64,000 nucleotides of DNA from Legionella anisa (GTDB lineage Bacteria; Pseudomonadota; Gammaproteobacteria; Legionellales; Legionellaceae), in the NCBI RefSeq assembly GCF_001467525.1, contig NZ_LNXS01000049.1, forward strand, positions 418-64,417. Reading direction: 5' to 3'. The position numbers and the translations under genes were made by a program. The notes beneath the pieces were generated by a model. That model was not told where the DNA came from. It made no database searches and worked only from the letters and a program-made list of their open reading frames with translations. Shown piece after piece: positions 25,719-34,983 of this stretch; the stretch's first letter is position 1; every line of letters begins with the position of its first letter.

Positions 25719-27017
25719 ATGAATGTATTGGTTACTGGTGCTTCAGGTTTTATTGCGTCACATATTGTGAGCAGGCTTATTGCGACCAATCATACAGTGA
25801 CATGTTGCGTGCGTGATGTGGCCTTCACCAAAAAATTGTTTCCCGCAGCACAGGTGATTCCTTGTGATTTTATCAATGACAAATCCATTAGCCTCTGGTT
25901 TGAACGTTTACAAAAGATTGATGTAGTGATTAATTGTGTAGGAATTCTCTATCATCCCAATAATAAAGTAATATGGTCAATTCATTATGAGACCCCACGG
26001 GTATTATTTGATGCATGTGTGAAAGCTAAGGTAAAAAAGATTATTCAAATCTCGGCTCTTGGGATAGAGACCTCTGATGTCGCATATGCTCAAAGTAAGA
26101 AAGCAGCAGATGACTATTTGCTTACGCTACCGATTCAATCCATTATTTTGCGCCCATCCCTAGTTTATGGTCGAGGTTCGTATGGTGGCACCTCTTTATT
26201 TCGTGGTCTTTGTGGACTTCCCTGGATTACTCCTGTACCCGGTAAGGGTACCCAGGAATTTCAACCCATTCACGTTGAAGATTTATCCAAAGCAGTGAGC
26301 CAACTTATTGATCTACCCTCAGATAAAAATGTGCTGTTAAACGCTGTAAGTGCAAAACGCATCAATTTAAACAATATTCTAATCCAAATGCGATCCTGGC
26401 TTGGTTTCGCCAAAGCAAAATTATTTTTTGTGCCTGCAGGACTTATCCGACTCGCATCGCTTGTCGGAGATTTTATCCCTTATTCTGTCTTAAATACGAA
26501 CTCTTATAAATTACTCATTCAGAATAATACAACGAGCCCCGAAGAGACCCAAAAATTCCAAGATAAAATTGGTTTTACTCCCCAAGAGTTTACTGAGGGA
26601 ATCTATCGTTACCCCAGTTCGATTCAAGATCGTTGGCATGCTCGACTTTATTTTCTTAAACCCGTTTTAAAGTTTAGCATTGCGTTTATTTGGTTATTTA
26701 CTGCAATAAGCTGTCTCTTTTTTTATCCCAAAGCGAATTCCTACGAACTTTTGGCACAAATTGGAGTCAATGCATTCTGGCAACCTATCTTATTTTATAG
26801 CGCCAGCATTCTTGATGGAGTTATAGGTTTAGCCGTATTGTTTATGAATCACCTAAAAAAAGTGAGTTTCTTACAAATCCTAATCATTTTAGGTTATAGT
26901 TCCATTTTAACGTGGAAACTTCCTAATTTATGGTTTGAACCTTTTGCACCTTTAGCGAAAAATATTCCACTTTTGGCTGCCATACTTGTTTCTTTAGCCC
27001 TGGAGTCTGATCGATAA
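25719..27017 (+). CDS. NAD(P)-dependent epimerase/dehydratase-like protein with DoxX-like C-terminal membrane domain
   Basis: A 432-aa fusion. Residues 1-290 form an atypical SDR/NmrA-like Rossmann domain with the cofactor motif VLVTGASGFIASHI (Gly-x-x-Gly-x-x-Ala) and the YAQSKKAAD segment (Tyr-x-x-x-Lys). Residues 305-432 have four hydrophobic segments of the DoxX-like kind. Such fusions are common in proteobacteria next to a DUF2269 membrane gene, and that partner follows here. AAGGA lies before the ATG. The reaction is unknown; NDUFA9-like members bind NADPH and quinone-linked complexes. Stop and next start overlap (TAATG). Confidence 0.83.
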   Translation: MNVLVTGASGFIASHIVSRLIATNHTVTCCVRDVAFTKKLFPAAQVIPCDFINDKSISLWFERLQKIDVVINCVGILYHPNNKVIWSIHYETPRVLFDACVKAKVKKIIQISALGIETSDVAYAQSKKAADDYLLTLPIQSIILRPSLVYGRGSYGGTSLFRGLCGLPWITPVPGKGTQEFQPIHVEDLSKAVSQLIDLPSDKNVLLNAVSAKRINLNNILIQMRSWLGFAKAKLFFVPAGLIRLASLVGDFIPYSVLNTNSYKLLIQNNTTSPEETQKFQDKIGFTPQEFTEGIYRYPSSIQDRWHARLYFLKPVLKFSIAFIWLFTAISCLFFYPKANSYELLAQIGVNAFWQPILFYSASILDGVIGLAVLFMNHLKKVSFLQILIILGYSSILTWKLPNLWFEPFAPLAKNIPLLAAILVSLALESDR

Positions 27018-27487
27018 TGCTCTACTTTTGGCTTAAATTTATTCATGTTATCAGTTCGACAATTCTTTTTGGTACCGGAATAGGAACTGCTTGTACGATG
27101 TTATATGGACACCGTACTGGCAAAACTCAGATCATTGCTGCTACGACGCGCTATGTTGTACTTGCAGATTGGATTTTTACTGGAACTTCCGGCTTTATTC
27201 AACCGGTTACTGGGCTTTGGATGGTTTATTTAGCAGGTTATGCTTGGACTTCATTATGGGTAATGGGATCGATTATTGGCTATTTAATTGCAGCTTTTTG
27301 TTGGTTTCCGGTAGTGTATCTCCAGATTAAAATGCGTGATTTTGCCGTAGAAGCCGAACAAAAAAATATGCCTTTACCCCCCATCTATTTTCGTTATTTT
27401 AAATACTGGTTTTGCTTAGGTTGGCCAGCATTTATTAGTCTGATTATTGTTTTTTATCTAATGACTAACAAACCTGCTGGTTTTTAA
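27017..27487 (+). CDS. DUF2269 integral membrane protein
   Basis: A 156-aa protein with four membrane segments, matching DUF2269: it starts with LKFIHVISSTILFGTGIGTA (a conserved His in the first span) and ends with a YFRYFKYWFCLGWPAFISLIIVFYLM span. It overlaps the epimerase/DoxX gene by one base, so translation is coupled and the two products probably form one membrane complex. Function not known in any member as far as I can say. Confidence 0.82.
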   Translation: MLYFWLKFIHVISSTILFGTGIGTACTMLYGHRTGKTQIIAATTRYVVLADWIFTGTSGFIQPVTGLWMVYLAGYAWTSLWVMGSIIGYLIAAFCWFPVVYLQIKMRDFAVEAEQKNMPLPPIYFRYFKYWFCLGWPAFISLIIVFYLMTNKPAGF

Positions 27488-27491
27488 ATAT

Positions 27492-27545
27492 GTAGCCTGC
27501 AGCGAAGCGGAACCCGGGTTACGGCTTCACTATCACCCAGGCTAC
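27492..27545. repeat. REP-like hairpin, family A, copy 2 (eroded)
   Basis: Starts GTAGCCTGCAGCGAAGCGGA and ends ATCACCCAGGCTAC. The arms keep only part of the pairing, so this is an old copy. It lies between the convergent DUF2269 and Hsp20 genes. Confidence 0.7.
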
Positions 27546-27609
27546 AATTGCAGTTTTGTGACCTACATTTCGGGTGTCCCGCTTCGCGTCCCAAATTAAT
27601 AAGCCCACT

Positions 27610-28050
27610 TTACTCTTCTACGGTGATATTAATTTTTTTCTCAACTGCAATTTCCTTTTTAGGAATCGAAATTTCCAACACTCCTTGCTTGTATTTAGCG
27701 CTTATTTTTGTATCGTCAGCGGTTTGCGGTAAGCTAAAGCGACGATAAAACTGACCTTGTGAACGCTCCGTACGCGTGTAGCCATTTTTGTTTTCTGTTT
27801 TCTCGAAGTGACGCTCTCCGCGAAGTGTTAAGATATTATGTTCCAAGGATATTTGAATGTCTTCCTTATTCACACCAGGAATATCTGCCAGTACTAAAAA
27901 GCGCTCTTTTTCTTCTTTAATATCTACAGGAGTCGTCCATGTACTTGTATCTACTATAGAAGAATCTGATGATTGCCCTCTGAAAAAATTATCTAAGAAT
28001 GAACCCAGTTCATTGTATACAGGAAAATAATCGCGTCTTACGATACTCAT
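27610..28050 (-). CDS. Small heat-shock protein (Hsp20 family)
   Basis: A 146-aa ATP-independent chaperone that holds unfolding proteins in the cytoplasm. The alpha-crystallin domain covers about residues 40-135, with FLVLADIPGVNKEDIQI, the GERHF strand and the GVLEISIPK motif (A-x-x-x-n-GVL consensus) near the end. C-terminal KKEIAVEKKINI holds the I-x-I/V-type tail motif in altered form. The ribosome site is strong (AGGAGG). Legionella GspA is of this family, but I cannot say whether this is its orthologue. Confidence 0.9.
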   Translation of the reverse strand: MSIVRRDYFPVYNELGSFLDNFFRGQSSDSSIVDTSTWTTPVDIKEEKERFLVLADIPGVNKEDIQISLEHNILTLRGERHFEKTENKNGYTRTERSQGQFYRRFSLPQTADDTKISAKYKQGVLEISIPKKEIAVEKKINITVEE

Positions 28051-28191
28051 AAATACTACCTCCTAATCATTATTCTACATCCTTATAGATAGAGGCACTT
28101 TATTAAAATTCAAGGGATAGTGTATGAATTGTAAGTTTAAGTTATTATCTATAAAAGGGAACGATTTCTAATTAAAAAACGGAGTATCATA

Positions 28192-28929
28192 ATGCAGCAT
28201 CTAATAAAGATCTTGGCTTTAATATTGGGTTTTACGTGTACATTTACCGGCTTTGCAAGTTCTGCTACAGAGATGCCAATTTTAGGCAAAACAATAACTC
28301 AAGAAAAACAACAAAAAATGACTCCAAAAGAAGCCCTACACCGATTGAAAGAGGGAAATCAACGTTTTTTAAGCCATACCCAAATATCCAGAGATTATTT
28401 AAAGCAAGCATATCAATCTTCTTATGGACAATATCCCTTTGCAGTAATTCTCAATTGTATGGATTCACGTAGCGTTCCTGAATTCTTTTTTGATCAAGGT
28501 TTAGCTGACTTATTTACCTTACGTGTAGCCGGAAATGTGCTCAATGATGATATTTTGGGAAGCATGGAGTTTGCAACTAAAGTAGTTGGATCCCGCCTTA
28601 TTGTAGTCTTGGCACATACCTCATGCGGTGCTGTAGTAGGTGCATGTGAGGGTGCTCAGCTCGGACATTTAACTGATGTCTTAGACAAAATTAAGCCCGT
28701 TGTGCAAACAAGTATGGAAGAGCAAGGAACAAAAAATTGTGCGGATCCTAAATTAATTGATGCCATCGCTAAAGCCAATGCTTTAAGAGTTGTCAAAGAA
28801 ATACAAGAAAGAAGCCCGATACTCAGAGATTTAATTAGCAAAAAACAAGTAGGGATTGTAGCAGGTGTACATGATATCAAGACAGGTAAGGTACAGTTTT
28901 TTGAAGAGAAACGTTCTGTTCCCAATTAA
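28192..28929 (+). CDS. Beta-class carbonic anhydrase, exported
   Basis: A 245-aa enzyme interconverting CO2 and bicarbonate. Zinc ligands are visible: Cys and Asp in NCMDSRS (C-x-D-x-R) and His plus Cys in LAHTSCGAV (H-x-x-C). The N-terminal 22 residues (MQHLIKILALILGFTCTFTGFASS) form a signal peptide, so it should act in the periplasm, as some beta enzymes in pathogens do. EALHRLKEGNQRFL is the normal beta-class N-terminal helix. GGAG lies before the ATG. Transcribed alone toward a convergent gene. Confidence 0.9.
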   Translation: MQHLIKILALILGFTCTFTGFASSATEMPILGKTITQEKQQKMTPKEALHRLKEGNQRFLSHTQISRDYLKQAYQSSYGQYPFAVILNCMDSRSVPEFFFDQGLADLFTLRVAGNVLNDDILGSMEFATKVVGSRLIVVLAHTSCGAVVGACEGAQLGHLTDVLDKIKPVVQTSMEEQGTKNCADPKLIDAIAKANALRVVKEIQERSPILRDLISKKQVGIVAGVHDIKTGKVQFFEEKRSVPN

Positions 28930-28935
28930 TATACT

Positions 28936-28971
28936 GTAGCCTGGGCCATACCGCGCTTTATGCGCGGTATC
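28936..28971. repeat. Short REP-like hairpin sharing the GTAGCCTGGG end
   Basis: GTAGCCTGGGC followed by a perfect ATACCGCGC/GCGCGGTAT stem with a TTTA loop. It lies in the 50-base gap between the convergent carbonic anhydrase and glycosidase-like genes, where it could stop both transcripts. Confidence 0.6.
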
Positions 28972-28979
28972 CAAAGACA

Positions 28980-30053
28980 TCAATTACTTTTCTCTTCCAG
29001 CCATTGTATCGATTGTTTTCTAATATCTTTGAAACCTTTTTGGGCAGTGTAAAGTGCTTCGAGTGTATAATACAGAGGCTGTTTTTGATCTGCGTCGTTG
29101 ATCAACCAAAACCCTTGTTGTTCATTATTTTCCACTTCATTATTATACATTTCCCAATAAAGTATAAACGGAACATTAGTCTGTAAGAACTTTATAAAGA
29201 TATCACGATTCACTTTTTCATGTTTTTGGGGATTAAAACCAACACGTTTAGCTTGAATGCCACATTCACCTATAAAGACTCTGCGACCGCTAATACCTGC
29301 CTTTTCAGGTAATTTATCTTCAATATAATTGAGCGTTTGCTTTATCACATCTACTGGTTCTTGTTGTACATCGTAGCTTGAATAAGAAACATAATCCACA
29401 TTAGTCTTAGGCAATACCTTATTAACCACGCGATCTTTGTTAAAAACCATCGCATCTCGCACCCGATTTACCTCAGCATACAGGTAAACCTTTGCTAAAG
29501 TATTTTTCCCCACATCATTGCGAGCATCTTCAACTGCTTTCTGTCTTATATTAAACCAATCAATCATTCCTTGTATTTTCTTTTGACTTGGTTCTATTGG
29601 ATTTTTAGGGTTTATCAGATACCAATCTCCCTCCCAATTACCTAAATAGAATGTTTGCTCAAGCTGGGCATTACGAGTGAGCAATTTTTTGGCGAAATCA
29701 TAAGTTGCTTTATATTCCTTTGCCTTATCAGACTCAGATAAACCATTCTCCCAGATTTTTCCATCAGAGCGCCACCAGAAGAAATAAATTTCGAAAGGCA
29801 TATCCAAAATAGCATCGAGTACAGGTCCCTCTTTAGCGGATATTTTGATCATTTTAGAACCCATATCCAGAATTTTTTTCGCCTGCTCGACTACTGGATC
29901 ATCGCTGGTAAAATGATATTTTGCACCAATAGCTTGTGTACCAATAATTTGTTGTTTTAATAAGGAATCTATCTCACTATCATTCGGAACTGCCTGGCTT
30001 TTAAATGATAATAATCCTAGAAACAATAAGAATAAATATCCTGACTTGCTCAT
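28980..30053 (-). CDS. Secreted glycoside-hydrolase-like (TIM-barrel) protein
   Basis: A 357-aa protein with a clear signal peptide (residues 1-21, ...LLSFKSQA). The body resembles clan A glycoside hydrolases: VFIGECG places a Glu at the end of a beta strand like the catalytic nucleophile, and FILYWEMYNNE resembles the strand 8 W-E region. NVDYVSYSSYD and KVYLYAEVNRVRD may be further strands. I cannot name the GH family and a second catalytic acid is not certain. GGGGAG precedes the ATG. Substrate unknown; export through Sec and possibly the type II system is an inference. Confidence 0.6.
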   Translation of the reverse strand: MSKSGYLFLLFLGLLSFKSQAVPNDSEIDSLLKQQIIGTQAIGAKYHFTSDDPVVEQAKKILDMGSKMIKISAKEGPVLDAILDMPFEIYFFWWRSDGKIWENGLSESDKAKEYKATYDFAKKLLTRNAQLEQTFYLGNWEGDWYLINPKNPIEPSQKKIQGMIDWFNIRQKAVEDARNDVGKNTLAKVYLYAEVNRVRDAMVFNKDRVVNKVLPKTNVDYVSYSSYDVQQEPVDVIKQTLNYIEDKLPEKAGISGRRVFIGECGIQAKRVGFNPQKHEKVNRDIFIKFLQTNVPFILYWEMYNNEVENNEQQGFWLINDADQKQPLYYTLEALYTAQKGFKDIRKQSIQWLEEKSN

Positions 30054-30436
30054 ATAAGTCTCCCCAGTTTAGATGTTTTTAACGCGTGATATAAAAATTA
30101 ACCGTCAGCAATTCCCTGGGGTTAGCATAGATAAAAATAGAATAGGAGTGTTTAAGAGTCCTGATGAAGTTTTATCATATCGCTGAATTAAAAGCTCAAT
30201 CAAGGTCCACCTTAAACCTTTCCTAATCCTTTATCTCAGCGACTTTAATAATTTATAACTAGTTGCTGAACCAGTTCTCCAAATTATCCTGTGGAGAAGA
30301 TAAGCCGCGAACATTGCTATCATTTATAATCTCAATGATCAACAATCAGACAAATATAGGTGTAATTATAAATGTTTGCAAGTACACTTTGGGTTGATGC
30401 TGATACCAAACTTCTGATGTATGCAATCTCCCGAAC
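30054..30436. other. 383-base gap between leftward genes
   Basis: No gene, repeat or strong hairpin was found. The right part lies downstream of the MFS gene and the left part should hold the promoter of the secreted glycosidase-like gene. The DNA is AT-rich with no obvious -35/-10 pair that I would defend. Confidence 0.5.
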
Positions 30437-31738
30437 TCATGATGAAGCCTCCGTTTCCACATAGAGTTTTTTAACAGTCAATACTGCGATAAAACAAAGA
30501 ATTGCACTCAGAGTTAGATAAAAGCTGGGGGCTAGATTGTTGTTTAATGCGTCAATTAAATAAGTAGCAATAAAGGGAGTTAAACCTCCGAAAAAAGCAA
30601 ATGCGAGATTATAAGAAATAGCAATGCCGGTGTAACGAATAGAGACTGGGAATAGTTCAACCAGTATGCTGGGATAAACCATGATGGCGCTACTTAAAAT
30701 AGCAAAAATAAATAAGGCAACAATAAGTGATACAGTCGTTTGTCTGGATAAAGTAACAAATAAAATATAACTTAATAAAATAAAACCAGCTGATCCAATT
30801 AAAAGAATCAACTTACGACCCAAACGATCACCGCACCAGCAAAAAAATATAAGTAACAAGGAATAAAAACCCAAATTAATCGTATTGAATAAGGTCGCTT
30901 GCTGTTTTGGATAAGCAAGGATCGTTGAAAGATACGTAGGCATATATAAAAATAATAAATTAATCTTTACAGAACCCAAGCACGTTATACCAATACCTTG
31001 TAAAATCTTTCGCCAGTATAAAGTAATTGCTTCGACAAAGGGCATTCGCGTATTTTCTGTTGAATTCTTAAATGCAAGAAATAAGGGGCTCTCAGCCAAT
31101 TGTTTACGAATATAGAAACTGAATATCCCAAGTAATCCACCAAGTATAAATGGAATACGCCAACCGAAACTTAATAATTGTGCGTTTGAAAGTTCATTCG
31201 TCAGAATCAAACTAATCATTGCGCCCAGAAAAATACCTACATTGAGGCAAGAAAAAATAACGCCGCACGCAAGTGCTCTGGAGCGAGGATTTACGTGTTC
31301 GCAAGTAAAAGTTAATGCTCCTGGAATTTCACCGCCAATCGATAATCCTTGCAATAGCCGTAAAAAAATCAAAAGGATACTCGAAAAAATTCCTATATGT
31401 TGATACGTTGGTAAAACGCCAATAAGAACCGTTGGAACAGCCATTAAGATGACCGAAAAAATAAACGTTTTTTTACGACCGTATTTATCTCCAAAATGGC
31501 TAAAAGCGACACCTCCTAGTGGACGAATCAAATAGCCAATGGCAAACACGGCATATACACTCATCAATGAAGCCAATTTGTCGGTTTCTGGGAAAAAAAC
31601 CTGGCTGATTATCGGTGCGAAAATAACGTAAATGACAAAATCATAAAATTCCAAGGCCCCGCCCAAAGAAGCAAGAAAAATAATTTTTCGTTCACTGGGT
31701 TTTAATTTCAACTCATGCACCTGCAAATCCTTTTTCAT
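30437..31738 (-). CDS. MFS transporter, metabolite:proton symporter family
   Basis: An inner-membrane transporter (433 aa from the chosen ATG) with about 12 spans, of the MHS type (ProP, KgtP, shikimate transporters): ALEFYDFVIYVIFAPI opens span 1, GDKYGRKKTF is the loop 2-3 MFS motif, and LRLLQGLSIGGEIPGAL is the span 4-5 signature. CGDRLGRK is the second-half copy of the loop motif. The frame extends 12 codons upstream to a GTG with another ATG between; none has a strong ribosome site, so the start is uncertain. It is divergent from the PhyH dioxygenase gene. Substrate unknown, probably a small organic acid or zwitterion. Confidence 0.85.
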   Translation of the reverse strand: MKKDLQVHELKLKPSERKIIFLASLGGALEFYDFVIYVIFAPIISQVFFPETDKLASLMSVYAVFAIGYLIRPLGGVAFSHFGDKYGRKKTFIFSVILMAVPTVLIGVLPTYQHIGIFSSILLIFLRLLQGLSIGGEIPGALTFTCEHVNPRSRALACGVIFSCLNVGIFLGAMISLILTNELSNAQLLSFGWRIPFILGGLLGIFSFYIRKQLAESPLFLAFKNSTENTRMPFVEAITLYWRKILQGIGITCLGSVKINLLFLYMPTYLSTILAYPKQQATLFNTINLGFYSLLLIFFCWCGDRLGRKLILLIGSAGFILLSYILFVTLSRQTTVSLIVALFIFAILSSAIMVYPSILVELFPVSIRYTGIAISYNLAFAFFGGLTPFIATYLIDALNNNLAPSFYLTLSAILCFIAVLTVKKLYVETEASS

Positions 31739-31877
31739 GACAAAGCTGTAAAATAGCATAACTTTCAATTGCACACATGATTTTTTTAAATCAGGAGATT
31801 GTCACTCTCTTATTTAAGAAATGGCTCTTTATCTTGAGTTTTAGTAACATCAATGAAACAACTCATTTTTACCAAAG

Positions 31878-32726
31878 ATGAAAAACCATTCTATTTCAGA
31901 GCAGATTATTCAGCGTGTTGAAGCAGTTGTTACTCAAGCTCAAATTAATGCTTATAAAAAAGATGGCGCGGTGTGTATTCGTCAAATTCTCAGTCCTGTA
32001 GAAATAGAACTACTTCGAACCGGCATTGAACTCAACCTGAAATCCCCTAGCCCTAGAGTTAAAATTGCAAGTAAGAATGATGATCCCGGGCGATTTATTG
32101 AGGATTTTTGCACTTGGCAAACGAATCCTCATTATCAACAATTTATTTTTGAATCACCAGTTAGCCTTATTGCCGGTAAACTCATGGAGAGTAAAAAAAC
32201 AAGACTTTATCATGATCATCTTCTGGTTAAAGAGCCAGGTACGCGGCAACGAACCCCATGGCATCAAGATCAACCCTATTACAATATTGAAGGAATGCAA
32301 AATTGCAGTTTATGGATACCTGTTGATCGAGTACCTCATGCATCCACTTTAGAGTTTATTGCAGGCTCTCATTTGGGGCCTTGGCTCATGCCTCGTTCTT
32401 TTATGAATAACCAAGCAAAATGGTTTCCGGAAGGGAGCCTCGCTGATCTTCCTGATATTGACTCAAAACAGGAAAATTACCCCATTATTGGCTGGGAAAC
32501 AACTCCTGGCGACATCGTTTGCTTTCATATGCTCACGCTTCATTCTGCAGGTGGAGTGAGTTGCAATCAACGACGAAGAGTATTCTCTGTGCGTTTTCTC
32601 GGTGACGACATCACTCATGCACCACGAAAATGGGTAACATCACCCGATTTCCCAGGGTTGAGCGAACAGCTTCCAGCAGGAGCACAAATGGAACACCCTT
32701 TATTTCCTGTCATTTGGGAGTATTGA
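31878..32726 (+). CDS. Phytanoyl-CoA dioxygenase (PhyH) family oxygenase
   Basis: A 282-aa Fe(II)/2-oxoglutarate oxygenase. The iron ligands are visible as TPWHQDQPYY (His-x-Asp) and the distal His in FHMLTLHSAGG, followed by RRVFSVRF with the 2-oxoglutarate-binding Arg. The N-terminal Y-K-K-D-G-A-V-C-I helix is normal for PhyH. Members hydroxylate lipids, ectoine or other small molecules; ectoine genes are not seen here. It shares an upstream region with the divergent MFS transporter, so that transporter may import its substrate. The ribosome site is weak. Confidence 0.85.
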   Translation: MKNHSISEQIIQRVEAVVTQAQINAYKKDGAVCIRQILSPVEIELLRTGIELNLKSPSPRVKIASKNDDPGRFIEDFCTWQTNPHYQQFIFESPVSLIAGKLMESKKTRLYHDHLLVKEPGTRQRTPWHQDQPYYNIEGMQNCSLWIPVDRVPHASTLEFIAGSHLGPWLMPRSFMNNQAKWFPEGSLADLPDIDSKQENYPIIGWETTPGDIVCFHMLTLHSAGGVSCNQRRRVFSVRFLGDDITHAPRKWVTSPDFPGLSEQLPAGAQMEHPLFPVIWEY

Positions 32727-32827
32727 GCCGAGTAGCTCCGAATCAGTTTAACATCCTAAAAAGATCTCCTGTATAAACCTCACACCAGAAATCCTGGCCC
32801 AATAGCTGATTCAAGAATTGTAGTCAT

Positions 32828-33079
32828 TTAATCTCGATCTTCTTTAGAGAGCGCACCCGTTGCTGCATCAATTTTTATTTCAAATTCCTTCCCCTGAGTG
32901 TCTCTACCTGAAACTTCCCATTGACCATCATCCAGCTCAATTTCTCGGATATCTGTATATCCTGCTTTTTCAGCCGCAGAAAGCGCCTGTTGAATGCTCA
33001 CTTTAGGTGGAGTTGAATCGGCAAAAACAGTTGAATAAGCCAAGACCATTGATGTTAGAATAATTGCTTTCGTTTTCAT
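32828..33079 (-). CDS. Small exported PepSY-domain protein
   Basis: An 83-aa protein with a signal peptide (MKTKAIILTSMVLAYSTVFA) and a single PepSY domain: IQQALSAAEKAGYTDIREIELDDGQWEVSGRD and a final DAATGALSKEDRD. PepSY domains inhibit proteases or act as small periplasmic modules near redox or signal proteins. AAGGGA precedes the ATG. No partner gene is adjacent; umuD follows upstream on the same strand and is unrelated. Confidence 0.83.
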   Translation of the reverse strand: MKTKAIILTSMVLAYSTVFADSTPPKVSIQQALSAAEKAGYTDIREIELDDGQWEVSGRDTQGKEFEIKIDAATGALSKEDRD

Positions 33080-33148
33080 TTTAGTTCCCTTAAAAAGTGT
33101 TCCTATTAAAAACTAACATGTTTAATATAGCATGTGGAATTTTCAATT

Positions 33149-33679
33149 TCAGTAAAACTTATGAATTACATAAGTAACTACACCCCAAATCACTAAATCC
33201 TGCCCATCCGTGATATCAATCGGTTTATATTTTGGATTTTCTGGAAGAAGCCGTACACGATCTCCTATTTTAGATAAGCGCTTTACAGTCAACTCTCCAT
33301 TGAGCGCGGCAATTACAATTTTTCCATCTTGTGCTTCAAGACTCTTGTCAACAATCAATAGATCGCCTGAATGAATACCTGCATCAGTCATCGAATCTCC
33401 TGTCGCGGTCAGAATGAATGTCGCTGCAGGATGTTTTATCAACTGCTGATTTAAATCTAAGTAACGTTCAATGTAATCATCACCTGGAGAGGGAAATCCA
33501 GCTTGAACTTTGCTGGAATAAAGAGGTAATTTATATGTCTTAGACTCTTTTTCCAATAGTGCATGAATTTCCGGAAGACGAGAAACGGGGATACGTATTG
33601 CTTTAGTAGATTCTAATCCGTATTTTCCTCCGCCTAAAGGCCGCCCAGCTCCTTCTCGTTTACCTCCACGTTGACTCAT
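33149..33679 (-). CDS. umuD: UmuD-like S24 self-cleaving protein
   Basis: A 176-aa LexA/UmuD-family protein, accessory subunit of DNA polymerase V after self-cleavage. Catalytic residues are Ser96 in ATGDSMTDAGI and Lys133 in GELTVKRL; the cleavage site is Ala60-Gly61 (KVQAGFPSP). The N-terminal region before the cleavage site is longer than in E. coli UmuD and begins with KREGAGRPLGGGKYG, a basic segment seen in some mobile-element and gammaproteobacterial UmuD proteins. The ATG with AGAGG 4 bases upstream is four codons inside the longest frame. umuC is not next to it but about 20 kb away. A missing helix-turn-helix argues against LexA. Confidence 0.87.
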   Translation of the reverse strand: MSQRGGKREGAGRPLGGGKYGLESTKAIRIPVSRLPEIHALLEKESKTYKLPLYSSKVQAGFPSPGDDYIERYLDLNQQLIKHPAATFILTATGDSMTDAGIHSGDLLIVDKSLEAQDGKIVIAALNGELTVKRLSKIGDRVRLLPENPKYKPIDITDGQDLVIWGVVTYVIHKFY

Positions 33680-33905
33680 CACACCTCTCATTTGATTTTT
33701 GTTTCAAAAATCAATAATAGGAATAAATGAATGTATTGTAAATAATGGCCTAGCAATTATCGTGGAGCAGGACTCTATTTTTTTGATCCAACCACACAAT
33801 CGGCAAAAGGTATACTTAATGAGTTATAAATTTTTGCACTAAAAATTCTGTTTTTTTTCTTAAAAATGAGCAATACTTCTTTCTGAATAAATCGTGGTAA
33901 AACCT

Positions 33906-34715
33906 ATGGTTAAAATAAGACCTTTTCTCAAATGGGCAGGTAGTAAATACAACTGTCTGGAAAAGATTATTCCCTTTCTTCCTCCGGGTAAACGCCTCAT
34001 TGAGCCTTTTGCCGGCTCAGGTGTCGTTTTTATGAATACGAATTATTCTTCCTATCTGTTGGCTGAGAGCAATTTTGATTTAATCCATCTTTTTACTACA
34101 TTACAACGAAATGGAAACGCATTCATTAAGCAGTGCGAAACCTATTTTAACCCAGAATTCAACCGTAAAGAAAAATATTATCAACTCCGCTCTGATTTTA
34201 ATATTTCCCCTCATTCACCAGAAAAATCTGCACTTTTTCTTTACCTAAATCGGCACGGCTATAATGGCTTATGCCGATATAACTCCAAAGGAATTTATAA
34301 CGTTCCTTTTGGGCTTTACAGCAAGCCTTATTTTCCACACAAAGAAATGCAACTTTTTCATTTGAAAAGCCAACAGACAGAATTCGTCCATAATGATTTC
34401 AGAAAAACGTTTGAATATGCAGAGCGAGGTGATGTGATTTATTGCGACCCACCCTACGTACTTCTTTCAGAGAAATCACATCATTTACCCTACACCAAAA
34501 AACTGTTTACAACAGAAGATCAAATCGAGCTAACGGAGTTGGCTAAAGAAACAGCAGCTAAGGGTATTCCAGTTATTCTTTCTAACCATGATACTGAGTT
34601 TACTCGACACCACTATAGAAAAGCAGAAATTAAAAGTTTTCCCGTATCGCGTTTTATCAATTGTCAGGGATCGCTACGCCAGCCGGTAAAAGAGTTAATT
34701 GCAATATTTAATTAA
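33906..34715 (+). CDS. dam: DNA adenine methylase (D12 class)
   Basis: A class-alpha N6-adenine methyltransferase (269 aa) of the Dam/DpnM type. Motifs are in order: FLKWAGSK (target and AdoMet pocket), RLIEPFAGSGVVF (motif I), SYLLAESNFDLI, the HGYNGLCRYNSKGIYNVPFG region typical of GATC enzymes, and CDPPYV (motif IV). QGSLRQPVKELIA closes the domain. The longest frame starts at a GTG four codons upstream; the ATG is preferred but the ribosome site is weak for both. No restriction gene is adjacent, so it is probably an orphan methylase. GATC specificity is inferred from the family. Confidence 0.87.
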   Translation: MVKIRPFLKWAGSKYNCLEKIIPFLPPGKRLIEPFAGSGVVFMNTNYSSYLLAESNFDLIHLFTTLQRNGNAFIKQCETYFNPEFNRKEKYYQLRSDFNISPHSPEKSALFLYLNRHGYNGLCRYNSKGIYNVPFGLYSKPYFPHKEMQLFHLKSQQTEFVHNDFRKTFEYAERGDVIYCDPPYVLLSEKSHHLPYTKKLFTTEDQIELTELAKETAAKGIPVILSNHDTEFTRHHYRKAEIKSFPVSRFINCQGSLRQPVKELIAIFN

Positions 34716-34723
34716 TTCATAAT

Positions 34724-34801
34724 GTAGCCTGGGTGCAGCGCAGCGAAACCCGGGTTAGCTGACATGGGATCCCGGGTTTCGCTGCGCTGCACCCAGGCTA
34801 C
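34724..34801. repeat. REP-like hairpin, family A, copy 4
   Basis: Almost perfect inverted repeat: GTAGCCTGGGTGCAGCGCAG with its complement ending GCACCCAGGCTAC. It begins 8 bases after the dam stop codon. Confidence 0.88.
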
Positions 34802-34850
34802 ATTTAAAGACCTTTTACATTTTGGCCAAGATCGTAGAAATACAAGGGGC

Positions 34851-34980
34851 TGTTTACATTCCGCTAACTTGAGTCAAAATGATCTGATTTTCGAGCACCG
34901 AAGCGCGCATACATGGAGTATGTGAGCATCGGAGCGCAGAAAATCAGGTCATTTTGACCAAGATAGTAGAAATGGAAACA
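34851..34980. repeat. REP-like element, family B, copy 2
   Basis: Full copy with ends TGTTTACATTCCGCTAACTT and AGATAGTAGAAATGGAAACA and inner arms CGAGCACCGAAGCGCGC / GAGCATCGGAGCGCAG. Just to its left, 34822-34844, is an extra right-end fragment (TTGGCCAAGATCGTAGAAAT). It sits next to a family A copy in the gap between convergent dam and the MFS gene. Confidence 0.75.
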
Positions 34981-34983
34981 GCC

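Noticed and set aside
33149..33679. LexA repressor
   Set aside because: Ser/Lys catalytic residues and cleavage site are shared, but there is no N-terminal helix-turn-helix domain; it fits UmuD.
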